Positions 15,651 to 25,345 of a DNA stretch of 50,225 bases are shown here, in pieces. Within the stretch, counting starts at the first letter, position 1; every line of letters begins with the position of its first letter. Made by a program: the position numbers and the translations under genes. The DNA is from Alphaproteobacteria bacterium (GTDB taxonomy: Bacteria; Pseudomonadota; Alphaproteobacteria; Rs-D84; CACZYB01): NCBI GenBank assembly GCA_017938435.1, contig JAGBBO010000001.1, positions 1-50,225 of the forward strand. Direction: 5' to 3'. The notes under the pieces are model-generated. The model did not search any database and was not told the DNA's origin. It was given only the letters and a program-made list of their open reading frames with translations.

Positions 15651-16205
15651 TTATTTTGCCTTTTTAGCAGCTAATTTTTTAGCTATTCTTGTTGTCTTAG
15701 GTGCTTTTTCAGATTTTGTCTTTTTACCCTTAGGAGCAACTTCTTTAGCTACAGATACAGCTTTTCCACCAACTTTTTCAATAGCAGCTTTTGCTGTTTC
15801 AGAAAATGCTACAGCTTCTATTGTAATAGCTGACTTCAATTCACCTTTTGCCAAAACTTTTAGACCATCTTTTATATTATTGATAATGTGCAAGTCCTTT
15901 AAAATTTCAGCATTTACAGTATCTTTTACTAATTTAGCATCAACCAAAGATTGAATATCTCCTAGATTGATAACTGCAAAAGTTTTTGTAAAGTTAGCGT
16001 TATTGAAACCTCTTTTTGGAAGTCTTCTGTAAATAGGAGTTTGACCTCCTTCAAAACCCTTACCTTTAATAGCAACACCAGAACGTGATTTTTGACCTTT
16101 GTTTCCACGACCAGCAGTTTTACCTTTACCAGAGCCAATACCACGACCAACTCTTAAAAGAGATTTTCTAGCGCCTTTATTATCTCTAATTGTATTTAGT
16201 TCCAT
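15651..16205 (-). CDS. rplO: 50S ribosomal protein L15 with C-terminal extension
   Basis: The product is 184 residues against about 145-160 in relatives. The N-terminal GRGIGSGKGKTAGRGNKGQKSR and KGFEGGQTPIYRRLPKRGF are diagnostic. The last 30-odd residues are Lys/Ala-rich (APKGKKTKSEKAPKTTRIAK and on), an extra basic tail. L15 is a late-assembly large-subunit protein. Located between rpmD and secY. Confidence 0.96.
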   Translation of the reverse strand: MELNTIRDNKGARKSLLRVGRGIGSGKGKTAGRGNKGQKSRSGVAIKGKGFEGGQTPIYRRLPKRGFNNANFTKTFAVINLGDIQSLVDAKLVKDTVNAEILKDLHIINNIKDGLKVLAKGELKSAITIEAVAFSETAKAAIEKVGGKAVSVAKEVAPKGKKTKSEKAPKTTRIAKKLAAKKAK

Positions 16206-16220
16206 TTTAACCCTACCTTA

Positions 16221-16409
16221 TTAGTCTTCTATTATTTTTACTAAATGAGATACTTTGTTAATCATACCTCTGATTTCAGGAGTATCAATCAAAACCTTTT
16301 CTTTGTTTACTTTACCAAGTCCAAGACCTTTTAAAGTAGCAATTTGAGCTTTCAAATGACCACATCCACTTGCAATTTGTCTTACTTTTATTGTTTTATT
16401 TGTTGCCAT
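16221..16409 (-). CDS. rpmD: 50S ribosomal protein L30
   Basis: The product is 62 residues. KTIKVRQIASGCGHLKAQIATLKGLGLGKVNKEKVL follows the L30 ferredoxin-like pattern, ending in VSHLVKIIED. Usual place between rpsE and rplO, with gaps of 9 and 15 nt. Confidence 0.95.
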   Translation of the reverse strand: MATNKTIKVRQIASGCGHLKAQIATLKGLGLGKVNKEKVLIDTPEIRGMINKVSHLVKIIED

Positions 16410-16418
16410 TTACATCAC

Positions 16419-16988
16419 CTATTCAGCTTCTGTTGTTTCTGTATCAATAGATCCACCGATTTTTAAATCACGACGACCTACAATTTCACCAATCTTTAAA
16501 CCACGACGATTTGCAACGAGTTTTGGAGAAGAAAGTTCTTCAAAAGCCTTAAATGTTGCTTTTAACATATTGTGTGGATTTGATGAGCCTTGAGATTTTG
16601 AAACGATATCTTGAATTCCCAAAACTTCAAAAATTGCACGCATAGGACCACCAGCAATAATACCTGTACCGGCAGGTGCTGAACGAAGAACAACCTTACC
16701 AGAACCAAATCTTGTAATAACATCGTGATGGATAGTTCTTCCTTCTTTCAAAGGAACACGAATCATATTACGTTTTGCTTGTTCTGTTGCTTTTCTTACT
16801 GCATCAGGAACTTCTTTTGCTTTTCCTGTACCATAACCGATACGACCTTTACCATCACCAACAACAACGATAGCAGCAAGAGAGAAGTTTTTACCTCCCT
16901 TAACAACCTTTGTTACGCGGTTTACATGAATAAGTCTATCTACTAAACCTTCATCTTTTTCTTTTGTTTTAACTTTAGGATTTACCAT
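16419..16988 (-). CDS. rpsE: 30S ribosomal protein S5
   Basis: The product is 189 residues. It has the double-stranded-RNA-binding N-terminal domain ([35 protein letters not shown]) and the C-terminal domain with [38 protein letters not shown]5 shapes the mRNA entry site and affects decoding accuracy. A short acidic C-terminal end follows the family core. Confidence 0.97.
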   Translation of the reverse strand: MVNPKVKTKEKDEGLVDRLIHVNRVTKVVKGGKNFSLAAIVVVGDGKGRIGYGTGKAKEVPDAVRKATEQAKRNMIRVPLKEGRTIHHDVITRFGSGKVVLRSAPAGTGIIAGGPMRAIFEVLGIQDIVSKSQGSSNPHNMLKATFKAFEELSSPKLVANRRGLKIGEIVGRRDLKIGGSIDTETTEAE

Positions 16989-17013
16989 TTTTATTTTCCC
17001 TATTTATTTCTAA

Positions 17014-17373
17014 TTAAAAATTAAGTCCAGCTTTTCTTGCACCATCTGCTAATGCTTTTACACGACCATGATAATAATAAGCACCACGATCAAAAACAAC
17101 ATCTTTTACATTTTTAGCAAGTGCAAGTTTAGCAATTTCTGCGCCAACAGCTTCTGCTGCTTCTACTGTTGAAGTTTTAGCACCTTTGAAATCTTTACTT
17201 TGTGTAGAAAATGCACAAATTGTAATACCTTTCAAATCATCAATAATTTGAGCAGAAATATGAGTATTTGTGCGATAAACAGAAAGTCTTGGTCTATCAG
17301 ATTTATTAACTTCTTTTAGATTCCATCTGTTTCTTTCTTTTCTTTGTAAAGACAATTTTATTAATCTATCCAT
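17014..17373 (-). CDS. rplR: 50S ribosomal protein L18
   Basis: The product is 119 residues. [20 protein letters not shown] and the [26 protein letters not shown] end identify L18, which binds 5S rRNA in the central protuberance. Between rplF and rpsE. Confidence 0.97.
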   Translation of the reverse strand: MDRLIKLSLQRKERNRWNLKEVNKSDRPRLSVYRTNTHISAQIIDDLKGITICAFSTQSKDFKGAKTSTVEAAEAVGAEIAKLALAKNVKDVVFDRGAYYYHGRVKALADGARKAGLNF

Positions 17374-17395
17374 TTTTAAAAGCCCTTCTTATTTA

Positions 17396-17932
17396 TTATT
17401 TTTTCTTACCTTCTTTTCTACGTACATATTCATCAGAATATCTAATACCTTTACCTTTGTATGGTTCAGGAACACGGAAAGAACGAATCTCTGAAGCTAC
17501 TAAGCCAAGCAATTCCTTGTTTGCAGATGTAAGTTTCAATTCTGTAGGAGAAACAACTTCTGCTTTTACTTCTGCTGGTAAATCATATTCAACATTATGA
17601 GAAAAACCGATAACCATATCAAGTTTACTACCTTTTAATGCGATTTTATAACCAACACCTTTAAATTCCAAAGTTTTTGTGAAACCAACTGAAGCTCCTA
17701 CAACAGCGTTATTTATAAGAGCACGCATAGTTCCCCACATAACACGAGAATTATTATCTTCCATATTTTTTGGAGCAACTTTGATTTCTTTTCCTTCTAT
17801 TGTTACATCAATAAGATCAGAAAGTTTCACACGAGCTTCACCAATCTTACCTTTTGCAATAAGTTGACCTTCTTTTATTTCTACAGATACTCCGTCAACT
17901 ATTTCAACTGGATGTTTTCCAACTCTTGACAT
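17396..17932 (-). CDS. rplF: 50S ribosomal protein L6
   Basis: The product is 178 residues with two related domains. MSRVGKHPVEI at the start and VPEPYKGKGIRYSDEYVRRKEGKKK at the end are standard. L6 lies near the sarcin-ricin loop and the factor-binding site. Between rpsH and rplR. Confidence 0.97.
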   Translation of the reverse strand: MSRVGKHPVEIVDGVSVEIKEGQLIAKGKIGEARVKLSDLIDVTIEGKEIKVAPKNMEDNNSRVMWGTMRALINNAVVGASVGFTKTLEFKGVGYKIALKGSKLDMVIGFSHNVEYDLPAEVKAEVVSPTELKLTSANKELLGLVASEIRSFRVPEPYKGKGIRYSDEYVRRKEGKKK

Positions 17933-17960
17933 TTTATTTTCCTTTTACTTACTTTTTATA

Positions 17961-18359
17961 TTAGAATACATAGCACAATACTTCACCGCCAACATTTTTC
18001 TTTCTTGCTTCGTAATCTGCAAGAACACCAACAGATGTTGAAAGTATTGCTATACCAAGTCCATTTTTAACCTTTGGAATATCAACAGTTTTAGAATAAT
18101 TTCTTCTTCCTGGTGTTGACACCCTTTTGATTTCTTTTATAGCACCTTGACCTTCAAAATATTTAAGATCAATTCTAATTTCTTTTACACCCTTTCTTAT
18201 TTCTGAAGTTTCATATCCTTTGATATAACCTTCATTTTTAAGAACTTCTAATACTCCTTCACGAAGAATAGAAGCAGGACATTTAACAGAAGCAAGACCA
18301 GCCTTTTGACCGTTTCTGATTCTTGTTATCATATCTCCGATTGTATCTGAAAAACTCAT
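17961..18359 (-). CDS. rpsH: 30S ribosomal protein S8
   Basis: The product is 132 residues. DTIGDMITRIRNGQKAG at the start and GLGIAILSTSVGVLADYEARKKNVGGEVLCYVF at the end are diagnostic. S8 nucleates the central domain of 16S rRNA and in many bacteria represses spc translation; no such mRNA site was looked for in detail here. Confidence 0.97.
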   Translation of the reverse strand: MSFSDTIGDMITRIRNGQKAGLASVKCPASILREGVLEVLKNEGYIKGYETSEIRKGVKEIRIDLKYFEGQGAIKEIKRVSTPGRRNYSKTVDIPKVKNGLGIAILSTSVGVLADYEARKKNVGGEVLCYVF

Positions 18360-18384
18360 TTTATTACCCTTCTTTAGTTTTGTA

Positions 18385-18690
18385 TTACCAACTTGATTTT
18401 CTTACGCCAGGAAGTTTTCCTTCACTTGCCAATTCTCTTAGCGCGATACGGCTAACATCGAATTTTCTATAGTATCCACGAGGACGTCCACTTAGAGCGC
18501 ATCTATTTCTAACACGAACAACCGCAGAATTTCTTGGAAGTTTTGCAAGTTTAAGATTTGCTTCAAAAATATCTTCTGGATTAGCATTTCTATCTCTTGC
18601 AATATCAAGGAGTTTTTGTCTTTTGTTATTCAAACTCTTTGACATTCTTATTCTTTTTTTATTTCTTTCAATCAAACTAACTTTTGACAT
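18385..18690 (-). CDS. rpsN: 30S ribosomal protein S14, zinc-free long form
   Basis: The product is 101 residues, the long form without the CxxC zinc sites. [35 protein letters not shown] is the S14 core. It binds the 3' domain of 16S rRNA in the head. Between rplE and rpsH. Confidence 0.96.
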   Translation of the reverse strand: MSKVSLIERNKKRIRMSKSLNNKRQKLLDIARDRNANPEDIFEANLKLAKLPRNSAVVRVRNRCALSGRPRGYYRKFDVSRIALRELASEGKLPGVRKSSW

Positions 18691-18705
18691 TATATAAATT
18701 CCTTT

Positions 18706-19248
18706 CTAGTTATAAAATGGGAAGTTGAAAGCAGCAAGTAATGCTTTTGCATCCTTATCATTATTTGCTGTTGTGCAAATTATAATATCCATACCACGAA
18801 TATTATCAATTTTATCAAAATCGATTTCTGGGAAAATGATTTGTTCTTTGATACCAAAAGCATAATTTCCTTTTCCATCAAAAGATTTACCATTTAAACC
18901 ACGGAAATCACGAATTCTTGGCATTGCAACATTGATAAGTCTATCAAGGAAGTCATACATTCTATCTCTTCTCAATGTAACCTTACAACCAATTTGCATA
19001 CCTTCTTTAAGTTTGAAGTTTGCAAGAGATTTTTTAGCTTTTGTAATAACAACCTTTTGTCCTGCAATAGCTGTCATATCTTTTACAGCAGCTTCTAATT
19101 TCTTTTTATCAGTAGCAGCTTCACCAACACCCATATTAAGAACTATTTTTTCAAGTTTTGGAAGTTGCATATCATTTTTATAACCAAGCTGTTTTTTAAG
19201 TTCAGCACGGATTTTTGTATCATATAATTCTTTTAATCTACTTGCCAT
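18706..19248 (-). CDS. rplE: 50S ribosomal protein L5
   Basis: The product is 180 residues. [13 protein letters not shown], the [23 protein letters not shown] block and the [25 protein letters not shown] end match L5, a 5S rRNA-binding protein that touches P-site tRNA. Between rplX and rpsN. Confidence 0.97.
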   Translation of the reverse strand: MASRLKELYDTKIRAELKKQLGYKNDMQLPKLEKIVLNMGVGEAATDKKKLEAAVKDMTAIAGQKVVITKAKKSLANFKLKEGMQIGCKVTLRRDRMYDFLDRLINVAMPRIRDFRGLNGKSFDGKGNYAFGIKEQIIFPEIDFDKIDNIRGMDIIICTTANNDKDAKALLAAFNFPFYN

Positions 19249-19265
19249 TTTATAACCTTTTTAAT

Positions 19266-19583
19266 TTATAATGTTTCACCGCTTTTTTTAGCGAATCTTA
19301 CTTTTTTACCATCAGATGTTAATTTTACACCAACTTTTGTTGCTTTTCCAGTCTTTGGATCAACAATAGCAACATTTGATACATCTATTGGCAAATTTTT
19401 TGTTACAACACCAGCTTTATTACCCATAGCATCAGCTTTTCTGTGTCTTTGTACTTGGTTTACACCAGCAACAATAACTTTATGTTCTTTTGGCATCGCA
19501 GTAATAACTTTACCTGTTTTACCTTTATCTTTACCTGTAAGAACTATAACTTCATCATTTTTCTTTATTTTCATTTTAGGCAT
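19266..19583 (-). CDS. rplX: 50S ribosomal protein L24
   Basis: The product is 105 residues. It begins with a KOW motif (KKNDEVIVLTGKDKGKTGKV) and continues with VIVAGVNQVQRHRK. L24 starts large-subunit assembly at the 5' domain of 23S rRNA. Between rplN and rplE. Confidence 0.97.
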   Translation of the reverse strand: MPKMKIKKNDEVIVLTGKDKGKTGKVITAMPKEHKVIVAGVNQVQRHRKADAMGNKAGVVTKNLPIDVSNVAIVDPKTGKATKVGVKLTSDGKKVRFAKKSGETL

Positions 19584-19598
19584 AATATAACTCCTTAT

Positions 19599-19967
19599 TT
19601 ATAGCACTTCTGGTGCAAGTGATACAATTTTCATAAAATCTTTTGCGCGAAGTTCGCGGGCTACTGGGCCAAAGATACGAGTTCCGATAGGTTCTTTATT
19701 AGCACCAATAAGAACAGCAGCATTAGAATCAAAGCGAATAACACTTCCATCTGCTCTTTTAATATCTTTTTTAGTTCTAACGATAACAGCCTTGTAAACT
19801 TTACCTTTTTGAACTTTACCTTTTGGCATTGCTTCTTTTACAGAAACAACAATAATATCACCAACACTTGCAGTTCTAATATGTGAGCCACCAAGCACTT
19901 TTATACATTGGATTTTCTTAGCTCCACTATTATCCGCAGCATCAAGAATAGATTGCATTTGTATCAT
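19599..19967 (-). CDS. rplN: 50S ribosomal protein L14
   Basis: The product is 122 residues, the standard length. [27 protein letters not shown] and [29 protein letters not shown] are diagnostic. L14 contacts 16S rRNA helix 44 and is the RsfS binding site. Between rpsQ and rplX. Confidence 0.97.
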   Translation of the reverse strand: MIQMQSILDAADNSGAKKIQCIKVLGGSHIRTASVGDIIVVSVKEAMPKGKVQKGKVYKAVIVRTKKDIKRADGSVIRFDSNAAVLIGANKEPIGTRIFGPVARELRAKDFMKIVSLAPEVL

Positions 19968-19989
19968 TTTATTTAATCCTTATACCTTA

Positions 19990-20232
19990 TTAATCTTTGT
20001 TTGTTTCAGTGTAAACTTCCCATGTAACAGTTTTTGACATAGGTTTTGTTTCACGGATTTTTACAGTATCACCTACTTTAACTGAAGCATCCTCGTTATG
20101 AGCATGATACTTTTTTGTTGTTCTTAAAAACTTCTTGTATAAAGGGTGCATAAACTTTCTTTCAACCTCTACTACAATGGTTTTATCCATTTTAGTGCTT
20201 ACAACAATACCTTCTAATATTCTTTTTGGCAT
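19990..20232 (-). CDS. rpsQ: 30S ribosomal protein S17
   Basis: The product is 80 residues. [28 protein letters not shown] and [19 protein letters not shown] form the S17 OB fold, a primary 16S rRNA binder. Between rpmC and rplN. Confidence 0.97.
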   Translation of the reverse strand: MPKRILEGIVVSTKMDKTIVVEVERKFMHPLYKKFLRTTKKYHAHNEDASVKVGDTVKIRETKPMSKTVTWEVYTETNKD

Positions 20233-20243
20233 CTTTAACCCTC

Positions 20244-20459
20244 TTATTTCTTTGTTTTAACATCAACATTATTAGTTAAAAAACTTTTTAATGTTGCGAT
20301 TGCTTTTTTAGTTTTTCTTAATAAAGATGAATCTTTCAAACTACCTGTTGTGTGTTGAAAACGAAGATTCATTAACTCCTTTTTCAAATCCAAAATTTTA
20401 GATGAAACTTCTTCTTTACTTGCAGTTCTTAATTTTAAAATATCTTGTTTGCTTTTCAT
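20244..20459 (-). CDS. rpmC: 50S ribosomal protein L29
   Basis: The product is 71 residues, two helices. [19 protein letters not shown] is the L29 signature. It lies at the tunnel exit near the SRP and trigger-factor site. Between rplP and rpsQ, with gaps of 9 and 11 nt. Confidence 0.95.
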   Translation of the reverse strand: MKSKQDILKLRTASKEEVSSKILDLKKELMNLRFQHTTGSLKDSSLLRKTKKAIATLKSFLTNNVDVKTKK

Positions 20460-20468
20460 AATTTCACC

Positions 20469-20885
20469 CTATTCTACTTCTTTTCTTGTTATAAATTTTG
20501 TTTTAACAGGAAGTTTGAATGCAGCCAATGAAAGAGCTTCTCTTGCTAATTCTTCGGAAATACCATCAACTTCAAACATTACGCGACCTGGTTTAACACG
20601 AACTACCCAGTATTCCACAGCACCTTTACCTTTTCCCATACGAACTTCGGCAGGTTTTTTAGATACAGGAACATCAGGGAAAATTCTAATCCAAACACGA
20701 CCTTGTCTTTTCATAGCTCTTGTCATTGCACGACGAGCAGCTTCGATTTGTCTTGCTGTAACACGTTCAGGTGTTAAAGCTTTTAAACCGTATGAACCAA
20801 AATCGAGTTCTGTTGCTCCCTTTGATTCGCCATGAATTCTTCCTTTGTGAGCTTTCTTAAACTTTGTTTTTTTAGGCATTAACAT
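20469..20885 (-). CDS. rplP: 50S ribosomal protein L16
   Basis: The product is 138 residues. The ATG at 20885 is better spaced from AAGGA than the one two codons on. [72 protein letters not shown] are diagnostic. L16 is a late-assembling protein that organises the A site and binds 5S rRNA's neighbourhood. Between rpsC and rpmC. Confidence 0.97.
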   Translation of the reverse strand: MLMPKKTKFKKAHKGRIHGESKGATELDFGSYGLKALTPERVTARQIEAARRAMTRAMKRQGRVWIRIFPDVPVSKKPAEVRMGKGKGAVEYWVVRVKPGRVMFEVDGISEELAREALSLAAFKLPVKTKFITRKEVE

Positions 20886-20911
20886 TTTTAATTTTCCTTT
20901 TTACTTTTATA

Positions 20912-21598
20912 TTAGTTTGCTGCTTTATCATTTGCAGTTGAACTTGATTTTCTTGATGTTGCAATAGCTTCTTTACCAACAACATCACCACGGTAAATCC
21001 ATACACGAACACCGATAACACCATAAGTTGTTTCAGCACGTGCGTAACCGTAATCTATATCAGCACGGAGTGTGTGTAATGGAACACGACCTTCACGATA
21101 CCACTCTTCACGAGCAATTTCAGCACCATTCAAACGACCAGCACAGCTAACTCTGATACCTTTTGCACCACTACGCAATGCATTTTGAACTGCTTTTTTC
21201 ATTGCCTTTTTGAAAGAAATACGTCTTTCTATTTGAGAAGCAATAGATTTTGCAGTAATAACAGCATCAACATCAGCTCTTCTAACTTCAACGATATTTA
21301 CATTTACATCAGATTTAGTCATTCTAGCGAGCTTTTTCTTTAAATTATCGATATCAGCACCTTTTTTACCGATAATTAAACCTGGTTGAGAAGAAAAAAT
21401 AACAACATTAACTTTATTTGCTACTCTTTCAATAACAATACGGCTTACACTAGCTTTCTTTAATTCTTTATCAAGGAAAGCACGGATTTTCAAATCTTCA
21501 AGAAGTTGACCTGCATAATTTTTATCAGCAAACCATCTTGAATCCCAAGTTTTATTTACATTTAATCTTAAACCTACTGGATTTACCTTTTGTCCCAT
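20912..21598 (-). CDS. rpsC: 30S ribosomal protein S3
   Basis: The product is 228 residues. [22 protein letters not shown] at the start, a KH domain with [19 protein letters not shown], and a C-terminal domain with [32 protein letters not shown]3 forms part of the mRNA entry tunnel. The ATG follows the rplV stop directly with no spacer, so the two are likely coupled. Confidence 0.97.
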   Translation of the reverse strand: MGQKVNPVGLRLNVNKTWDSRWFADKNYAGQLLEDLKIRAFLDKELKKASVSRIVIERVANKVNVVIFSSQPGLIIGKKGADIDNLKKKLARMTKSDVNVNIVEVRRADVDAVITAKSIASQIERRISFKKAMKKAVQNALRSGAKGIRVSCAGRLNGAEIAREEWYREGRVPLHTLRADIDYGYARAETTYGVIGVRVWIYRGDVVGKEAIATSRKSSSTANDKAAN

Positions 21599-22024
21599 TT
21601 ATTTTGCCTCTTTCTTTTCTGTTTTAGGTTTAGAGTTTTTAACTTCTTTTTTTGCAGGTGCTACACGTTCAGCAACAACAACTGTCATATTTGAAAATGG
21701 TTTCAAAATAGCAGCGCCACGACCACGAGCACGAGCATGGAATCTTTTCATTACAAGAGCCTTACCAACATAAGCTTCTTTAACATAAAGTTTATCAATA
21801 TCAAGCTTATAATTATGTTCAGCATTACTTACAGCAGAAAGAACCAATTTTTTTACATCCAAAGCAACTCTCTTTTTAGAGAAAGTCAATTGTTCAATAG
21901 CTTTATCAGCAGAAAGTCCGCGAATAGATTGAGCTACAAGATTTAACTTTTGAGGTGAGCCTTTTACCATTCTTAAAAAAGCTCTTGCTTCATTATCTTT
22001 TATACCATATCTTTTTTCAACCAT
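21599..22024 (-). CDS. rplV: 50S ribosomal protein L22 with basic C-terminal tail
   Basis: The product is 141 residues against about 110 in E. coli; the last 25-30 residues are Lys/Glu/Pro-rich ([21 protein letters not shown] region). The core with [21 protein letters not shown] and [24 protein letters not shown] is standard, including the beta-hairpin that lines the exit tunnel. Its TAA touches the rpsC ATG. Confidence 0.96.
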   Translation of the reverse strand: MVEKRYGIKDNEARAFLRMVKGSPQKLNLVAQSIRGLSADKAIEQLTFSKKRVALDVKKLVLSAVSNAEHNYKLDIDKLYVKEAYVGKALVMKRFHARARGRGAAILKPFSNMTVVVAERVAPAKKEVKNSKPKTEKKEAK

Positions 22025-22035
22025 TTTCTAATCCT

Positions 22036-22317
22036 TTACTTTGCAGCTCTCTTATCAGCTTCTTTTTTATGACCTTTGAAAGTTCTTGTCAACGCAAATT
22101 CACCAAGTTTATGGCCAATCATTTCTTCTGCAACCAAAACTGGAATAAACTTACTTCCGTTATGAACAGCAAAAGTCAAACCTACCATAGTTGGTAAAAT
22201 TGTTGAAGATCTTGACCAAGTTTTAATTGGCTTTCTATCGTTATTTTGGTTAGCCAACTCTACTTTCTTAAGAAGAGATGGATGTATATATGGACCTTTC
22301 CAAATAGATCTTGTCAA
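22036..22317 (-). CDS. rpsS: 30S ribosomal protein S19
   Basis: The product is 93 residues. [48 protein letters not shown] and [18 protein letters not shown] are diagnostic. S19 lies in the 30S head and contacts the A-site tRNA finger region. Between rplB and rplV. Confidence 0.97.
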   Translation of the reverse strand: MTRSIWKGPYIHPSLLKKVELANQNNDRKPIKTWSRSSTILPTMVGLTFAVHNGSKFIPVLVAEEMIGHKLGEFALTRTFKGHKKEADKRAAK

Positions 22318-22330
22318 TTTAACTTACTCC

Positions 22331-23164
22331 TTATTTTTTCTTATTTAAATGTCTACTTTTCAAGATAAACTTATCAGTAAACTTATTTGTTCTTGTTTTA
22401 TAACCCTTAGTTGGTTGACCTGTTGGTGAAACTGGATGTTTACCAAAGTTTCTACCTTCACCACCACCATGTGGGTGATCTACTGGGTTCATAGCTGTTC
22501 CACGAACATGTGGACGACGACCGAGCCAACTATTTCTACCTGCTTTACCGAGATTTACATTTCGTTGATCAGGATTTGAAACAGCACCAATACTTGCATA
22601 ACATTCACAACTTACAAGTCTTAATTCACCAGAATTTAATTTAATCTGAGCGAAACCAGCATCTTTACCTGCAAGTTGACCATAACAACCAGCAGAACGA
22701 GCAAGCTGACCACCATGACCAGGTTTTGTTTCTATATTATGGATAATTGTTCCCATTGGAATATTTTTCAATGGAAGAGCATTACCTACTTGAATATCAA
22801 CATTATCTCCAGCAACAACTTTTGCACCAACAGCAAGTCTTTGTGGAGCCAAAATATAAGCCAATTCACCATCTTCGTATTTAATCAAAGCGATGAAAGC
22901 TGTTCTGTTTGGATCATATTCAAGTCTTTCAACTGTAGCAACTATATTACGCTTTGCACGTTTGAAATCGATAAATCTATATCTTTGTTTATGTCCACCA
23001 CCCATATTTCTATTGGTTTCGTGTCCAAAATTGTTTCTTCCACCTGTTTTTCTTTTACCTTCTGTTAAATGTTTAACAGGTTTACCCTTATAAAGTTCAC
23101 TCCTATCAACCAAAGTCAATGATCTTTGGGAAGGTGTAGTTGGATTAAATAATTTCAAAGCCAT
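22331..23164 (-). CDS. rplB: 50S ribosomal protein L2
   Basis: The product is 277 residues, full length. [22 protein letters not shown], the [15 protein letters not shown] segment, and [18 protein letters not shown], which holds the conserved His needed for peptidyl transferase assembly. Between rplW and rpsS. Confidence 0.98.
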   Translation of the reverse strand: MALKLFNPTTPSQRSLTLVDRSELYKGKPVKHLTEGKRKTGGRNNFGHETNRNMGGGHKQRYRFIDFKRAKRNIVATVERLEYDPNRTAFIALIKYEDGELAYILAPQRLAVGAKVVAGDNVDIQVGNALPLKNIPMGTIIHNIETKPGHGGQLARSAGCYGQLAGKDAGFAQIKLNSGELRLVSCECYASIGAVSNPDQRNVNLGKAGRNSWLGRRPHVRGTAMNPVDHPHGGGEGRNFGKHPVSPTGQPTKGYKTRTNKFTDKFILKSRHLNKKK

Positions 23165-23177
23165 TTTCGTTTATCCT

Positions 23178-23498
23178 TTATTTCAAACCAGCCATAATGT
23201 CAATATTATGACCTTCTTCTAATGTTACATAAGCCTTTTTTACAGATGAAGTAGAACCTAAAATACCTCTAAATCTTTTTGTTTTTCCAGGTTTAACTGT
23301 AATATTTACAGATTTTACTTTCACATTGTAAAGTTTTTCAACAGCTTGTTTTATTTCTGTTTTTGTTGCATCATCTTTTACACCAAAAACAATTTTACCT
23401 TGTTCTGCAACTAAAGTTGTTTTTTCTGTAATGATAGGCTTCAATAGTATATCATACATCTTTTCTGTTAATTTTACATCTTTTTTTTGATCTACCAT
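23178..23498 (-). CDS. rplW: 50S ribosomal protein L23
   Basis: The product is 106 residues. [14 protein letters not shown], then [33 protein letters not shown] are standard. L23 is the docking site for trigger factor and SRP at the tunnel exit. Between rplD and rplB. Confidence 0.96.
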   Translation of the reverse strand: MVDQKKDVKLTEKMYDILLKPIITEKTTLVAEQGKIVFGVKDDATKTEIKQAVEKLYNVKVKSVNITVKPGKTKRFRGILGSTSSVKKAYVTLEEGHNIDIMAGLK

Positions 23499-23509
23499 TT
23501 TCTTATCCT

Positions 23510-24133
23510 TTACTTTGACAATCTTTTAGTTAAATTTTCAACAGCATCTTTTGTTAGAACAAGTGTATCATGTTTCAAAATATCATAAACATTTGCACCT
23601 TGTGAAGGTAAAGCATCTGAATTTATGATATTTTTCAAAGCAAGCATAAAGTTGTTATCAAGTGTTTCACCACCAACAAACAACACTTTTTTCCAACCAA
23701 AAGCATCAAGTTTTGCTTTTAATTCTTTTGTTTTTGGAGTAGATGACTTTTCTGTATCAATAACAAAAAGTTTTTTATCTTCCAATTTAGAAGACAAAGC
23801 CATCTTTAAACCCAAAGCACGAACTTTCTTAAGCAAAGAAAAACCATGATCACGAACAACTGGACCAAACAATGTTGCACCACCACGCATTTGTGGAGAA
23901 CGAAGTGAACCTTGTCTTGCACGACCAGTTCCTTTTTGAGCAAAAGGTTTCTTTGTTGTACCACTTACTTCAGAAATAACCTTTGTAGAGTGAGTACCAG
24001 CACGTCTTTTAGCTAATTGCCAATTAACAACACGGAACAATATATCTTTTCTTGGAGCAACACCAAAAATATCTTGAGATAATTCAATTTGTTCTTTTAC
24101 TTTATTATCTAATGTAATAACATCAACTTTCAT
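23510..24133 (-). CDS. rplD: 50S ribosomal protein L4
   Basis: The product is 207 residues. [43 protein letters not shown] is the tunnel loop. In E. coli L4 represses its own operon; a matching leader was not identified here. It starts 3 nt after rplC ends. Confidence 0.97.
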   Translation of the reverse strand: MKVDVITLDNKVKEQIELSQDIFGVAPRKDILFRVVNWQLAKRRAGTHSTKVISEVSGTTKKPFAQKGTGRARQGSLRSPQMRGGATLFGPVVRDHGFSLLKKVRALGLKMALSSKLEDKKLFVIDTEKSSTPKTKELKAKLDAFGWKKVLFVGGETLDNNFMLALKNIINSDALPSQGANVYDILKHDTLVLTKDAVENLTKRLSK

Positions 24134-24136
24134 TTT

Positions 24137-24877
24137 TTACTCCTTTGATTCTACTGTTTCAGCAGTTGTTTCAACTTTTTCTTCAGCTGGAGCTTCTACT
24201 TTAGCCGATTTTTTAAGGCTTGCAGGAACAGGAGCATCAGCAGGAAGCGCACGTTTTACAGCATCATAAATGCAAACAACAGATCCTGTAGCACCTGGAA
24301 CAGCACCACGAACTAAAATATATCCGTTTTCATCATCTGTGTCAACAACAACAAGATTTTGAACAGTAACATTCACATCACCAAGATGTCCAGGCATTTT
24401 TTTACCTTTGAAAACACGACCTGGATCTTGACATTGACCTGTTGAACCAACAGAACGATGAGATACTGAAACACCATGGCTATCTTCAAGACCACGGAAA
24501 TTCCATCTTTTCATACCACCAGCATATCCTTTACCGATTGTTCTTCCTGAAACATCAACAAATTGTCCCTTTACAAAATGTGAAGGAAGAATTTCATCTC
24601 CGATGTTTAATAAACAATCTTCAGATACACGGAATTCACGAATTTCTCTTGAAAGAGCACCTGACTTTGCAAGATGTCCTTTTAAAGATTTTGAAATTTT
24701 ACTTTCTTTTCTTAAACCTGCACCAAGTTGAACAGAAGTGTAACCATCTCTATCCATTGTCTTTACATCAATAACTTTACAGTTATCAATTTTAAGAACA
24801 GTGACTGGAACATGTTTATTATTTTCATCAAATACGCGGGTCATACCCATTTTATAAGCTATTAAACCAGTTCTCAT
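24137..24877 (-). CDS. rplC: 50S ribosomal protein L3 with acidic C-terminal tail
   Basis: The product is 246 residues from the ATG at 24875-24877, preceded by GTAAGGGTGA; a GTG three codons upstream lies within that ribosome-binding region. The core (RTGLIAYKMGMTRVFDE, WNFRGLEDSHGVSVSHRSVGSTGQ, KKMPGHLGDVNVT) is standard. About 35 residues of Ala/Glu/Val-rich sequence extend the C-terminus. L3 organises the peptidyl transferase centre. Confidence 0.96.
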   Translation of the reverse strand: MRTGLIAYKMGMTRVFDENNKHVPVTVLKIDNCKVIDVKTMDRDGYTSVQLGAGLRKESKISKSLKGHLAKSGALSREIREFRVSEDCLLNIGDEILPSHFVKGQFVDVSGRTIGKGYAGGMKRWNFRGLEDSHGVSVSHRSVGSTGQCQDPGRVFKGKKMPGHLGDVNVTVQNLVVVDTDDENGYILVRGAVPGATGSVVCIYDAVKRALPADAPVPASLKKSAKVEAPAEEKVETTAETVESKE

Positions 24878-24888
24878 AATATTCACCC

Positions 24889-25197
24889 TTACAATTCAAC
24901 CTTTACATCAACACCAACAGACAAATTTAAGCTCATTAAAGCATCAACTGTTTGTGGAGTTGGATTTATAATATCCAAAACTCTTTTATGAGTTCTTATT
25001 TCAAACTGCTCACGTGATTTTTTATTAACATGTGTTGAGCGGTTTACAGTAAATCTTTCTATTTTTGTAGGCAAAGGAATCGGACCAATAACTTCGGCAC
25101 CAGTTCTTTTTGCAGTACTTACAATTTCATGCACAGATTCATCAAGAACCTGATTATCAAAGGCTTTTAGCCTAATTCTTATATTAGAATTTATCAT
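24889..25197 (-). CDS. rpsJ: 30S ribosomal protein S10
   Basis: The product is 102 residues. [22 protein letters not shown] and [35 protein letters not shown] are diagnostic. S10 also partners NusB in antitermination; nusB is present at 37534-37995. First gene of the S10 operon, behind a 148-nt gap with the fusA terminator and a promoter. Confidence 0.97.
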   Translation of the reverse strand: MINSNIRIRLKAFDNQVLDESVHEIVSTAKRTGAEVIGPIPLPTKIERFTVNRSTHVNKKSREQFEIRTHKRVLDIINPTPQTVDALMSLNLSVGVDVKVEL

Positions 25198-25243
25198 TTT
25201 TTATTCCTTATTAACTTTATAAACAGCATAAAAGTGTTTTAAG

Positions 25244-25272
25244 ATACTAAATGAAATGAAAGAAAAAATCAA
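25244..25272 (-). promoter_or_regulatory. Putative promoter of the S10 operon
   Basis: On the minus strand, -35 TTGATT (25267-25272), 17 bp, -10 TAGTAT (25244-25249), about 47 nt before rpsJ. Confidence 0.55.
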
Positions 25273-25310
25273 GTATTTTTTTCTTTTTTCTTTCATTTTT
25301 GTATCATTTT

Positions 25311-25340
25311 ATAAAAAACAAAGCAACACAAGACTTTGTT
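25311..25340 (-). terminator. Putative terminator after fusA
   Basis: On the minus strand ACAAAG and CTTTGT (25334-25339 and 25318-25323) pair around a 10-nt loop and run into TTTTTT. It separates the str genes from the S10 operon, taking the place where tuf would usually be. Confidence 0.65.
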
Positions 25341-25345
25341 AATTA

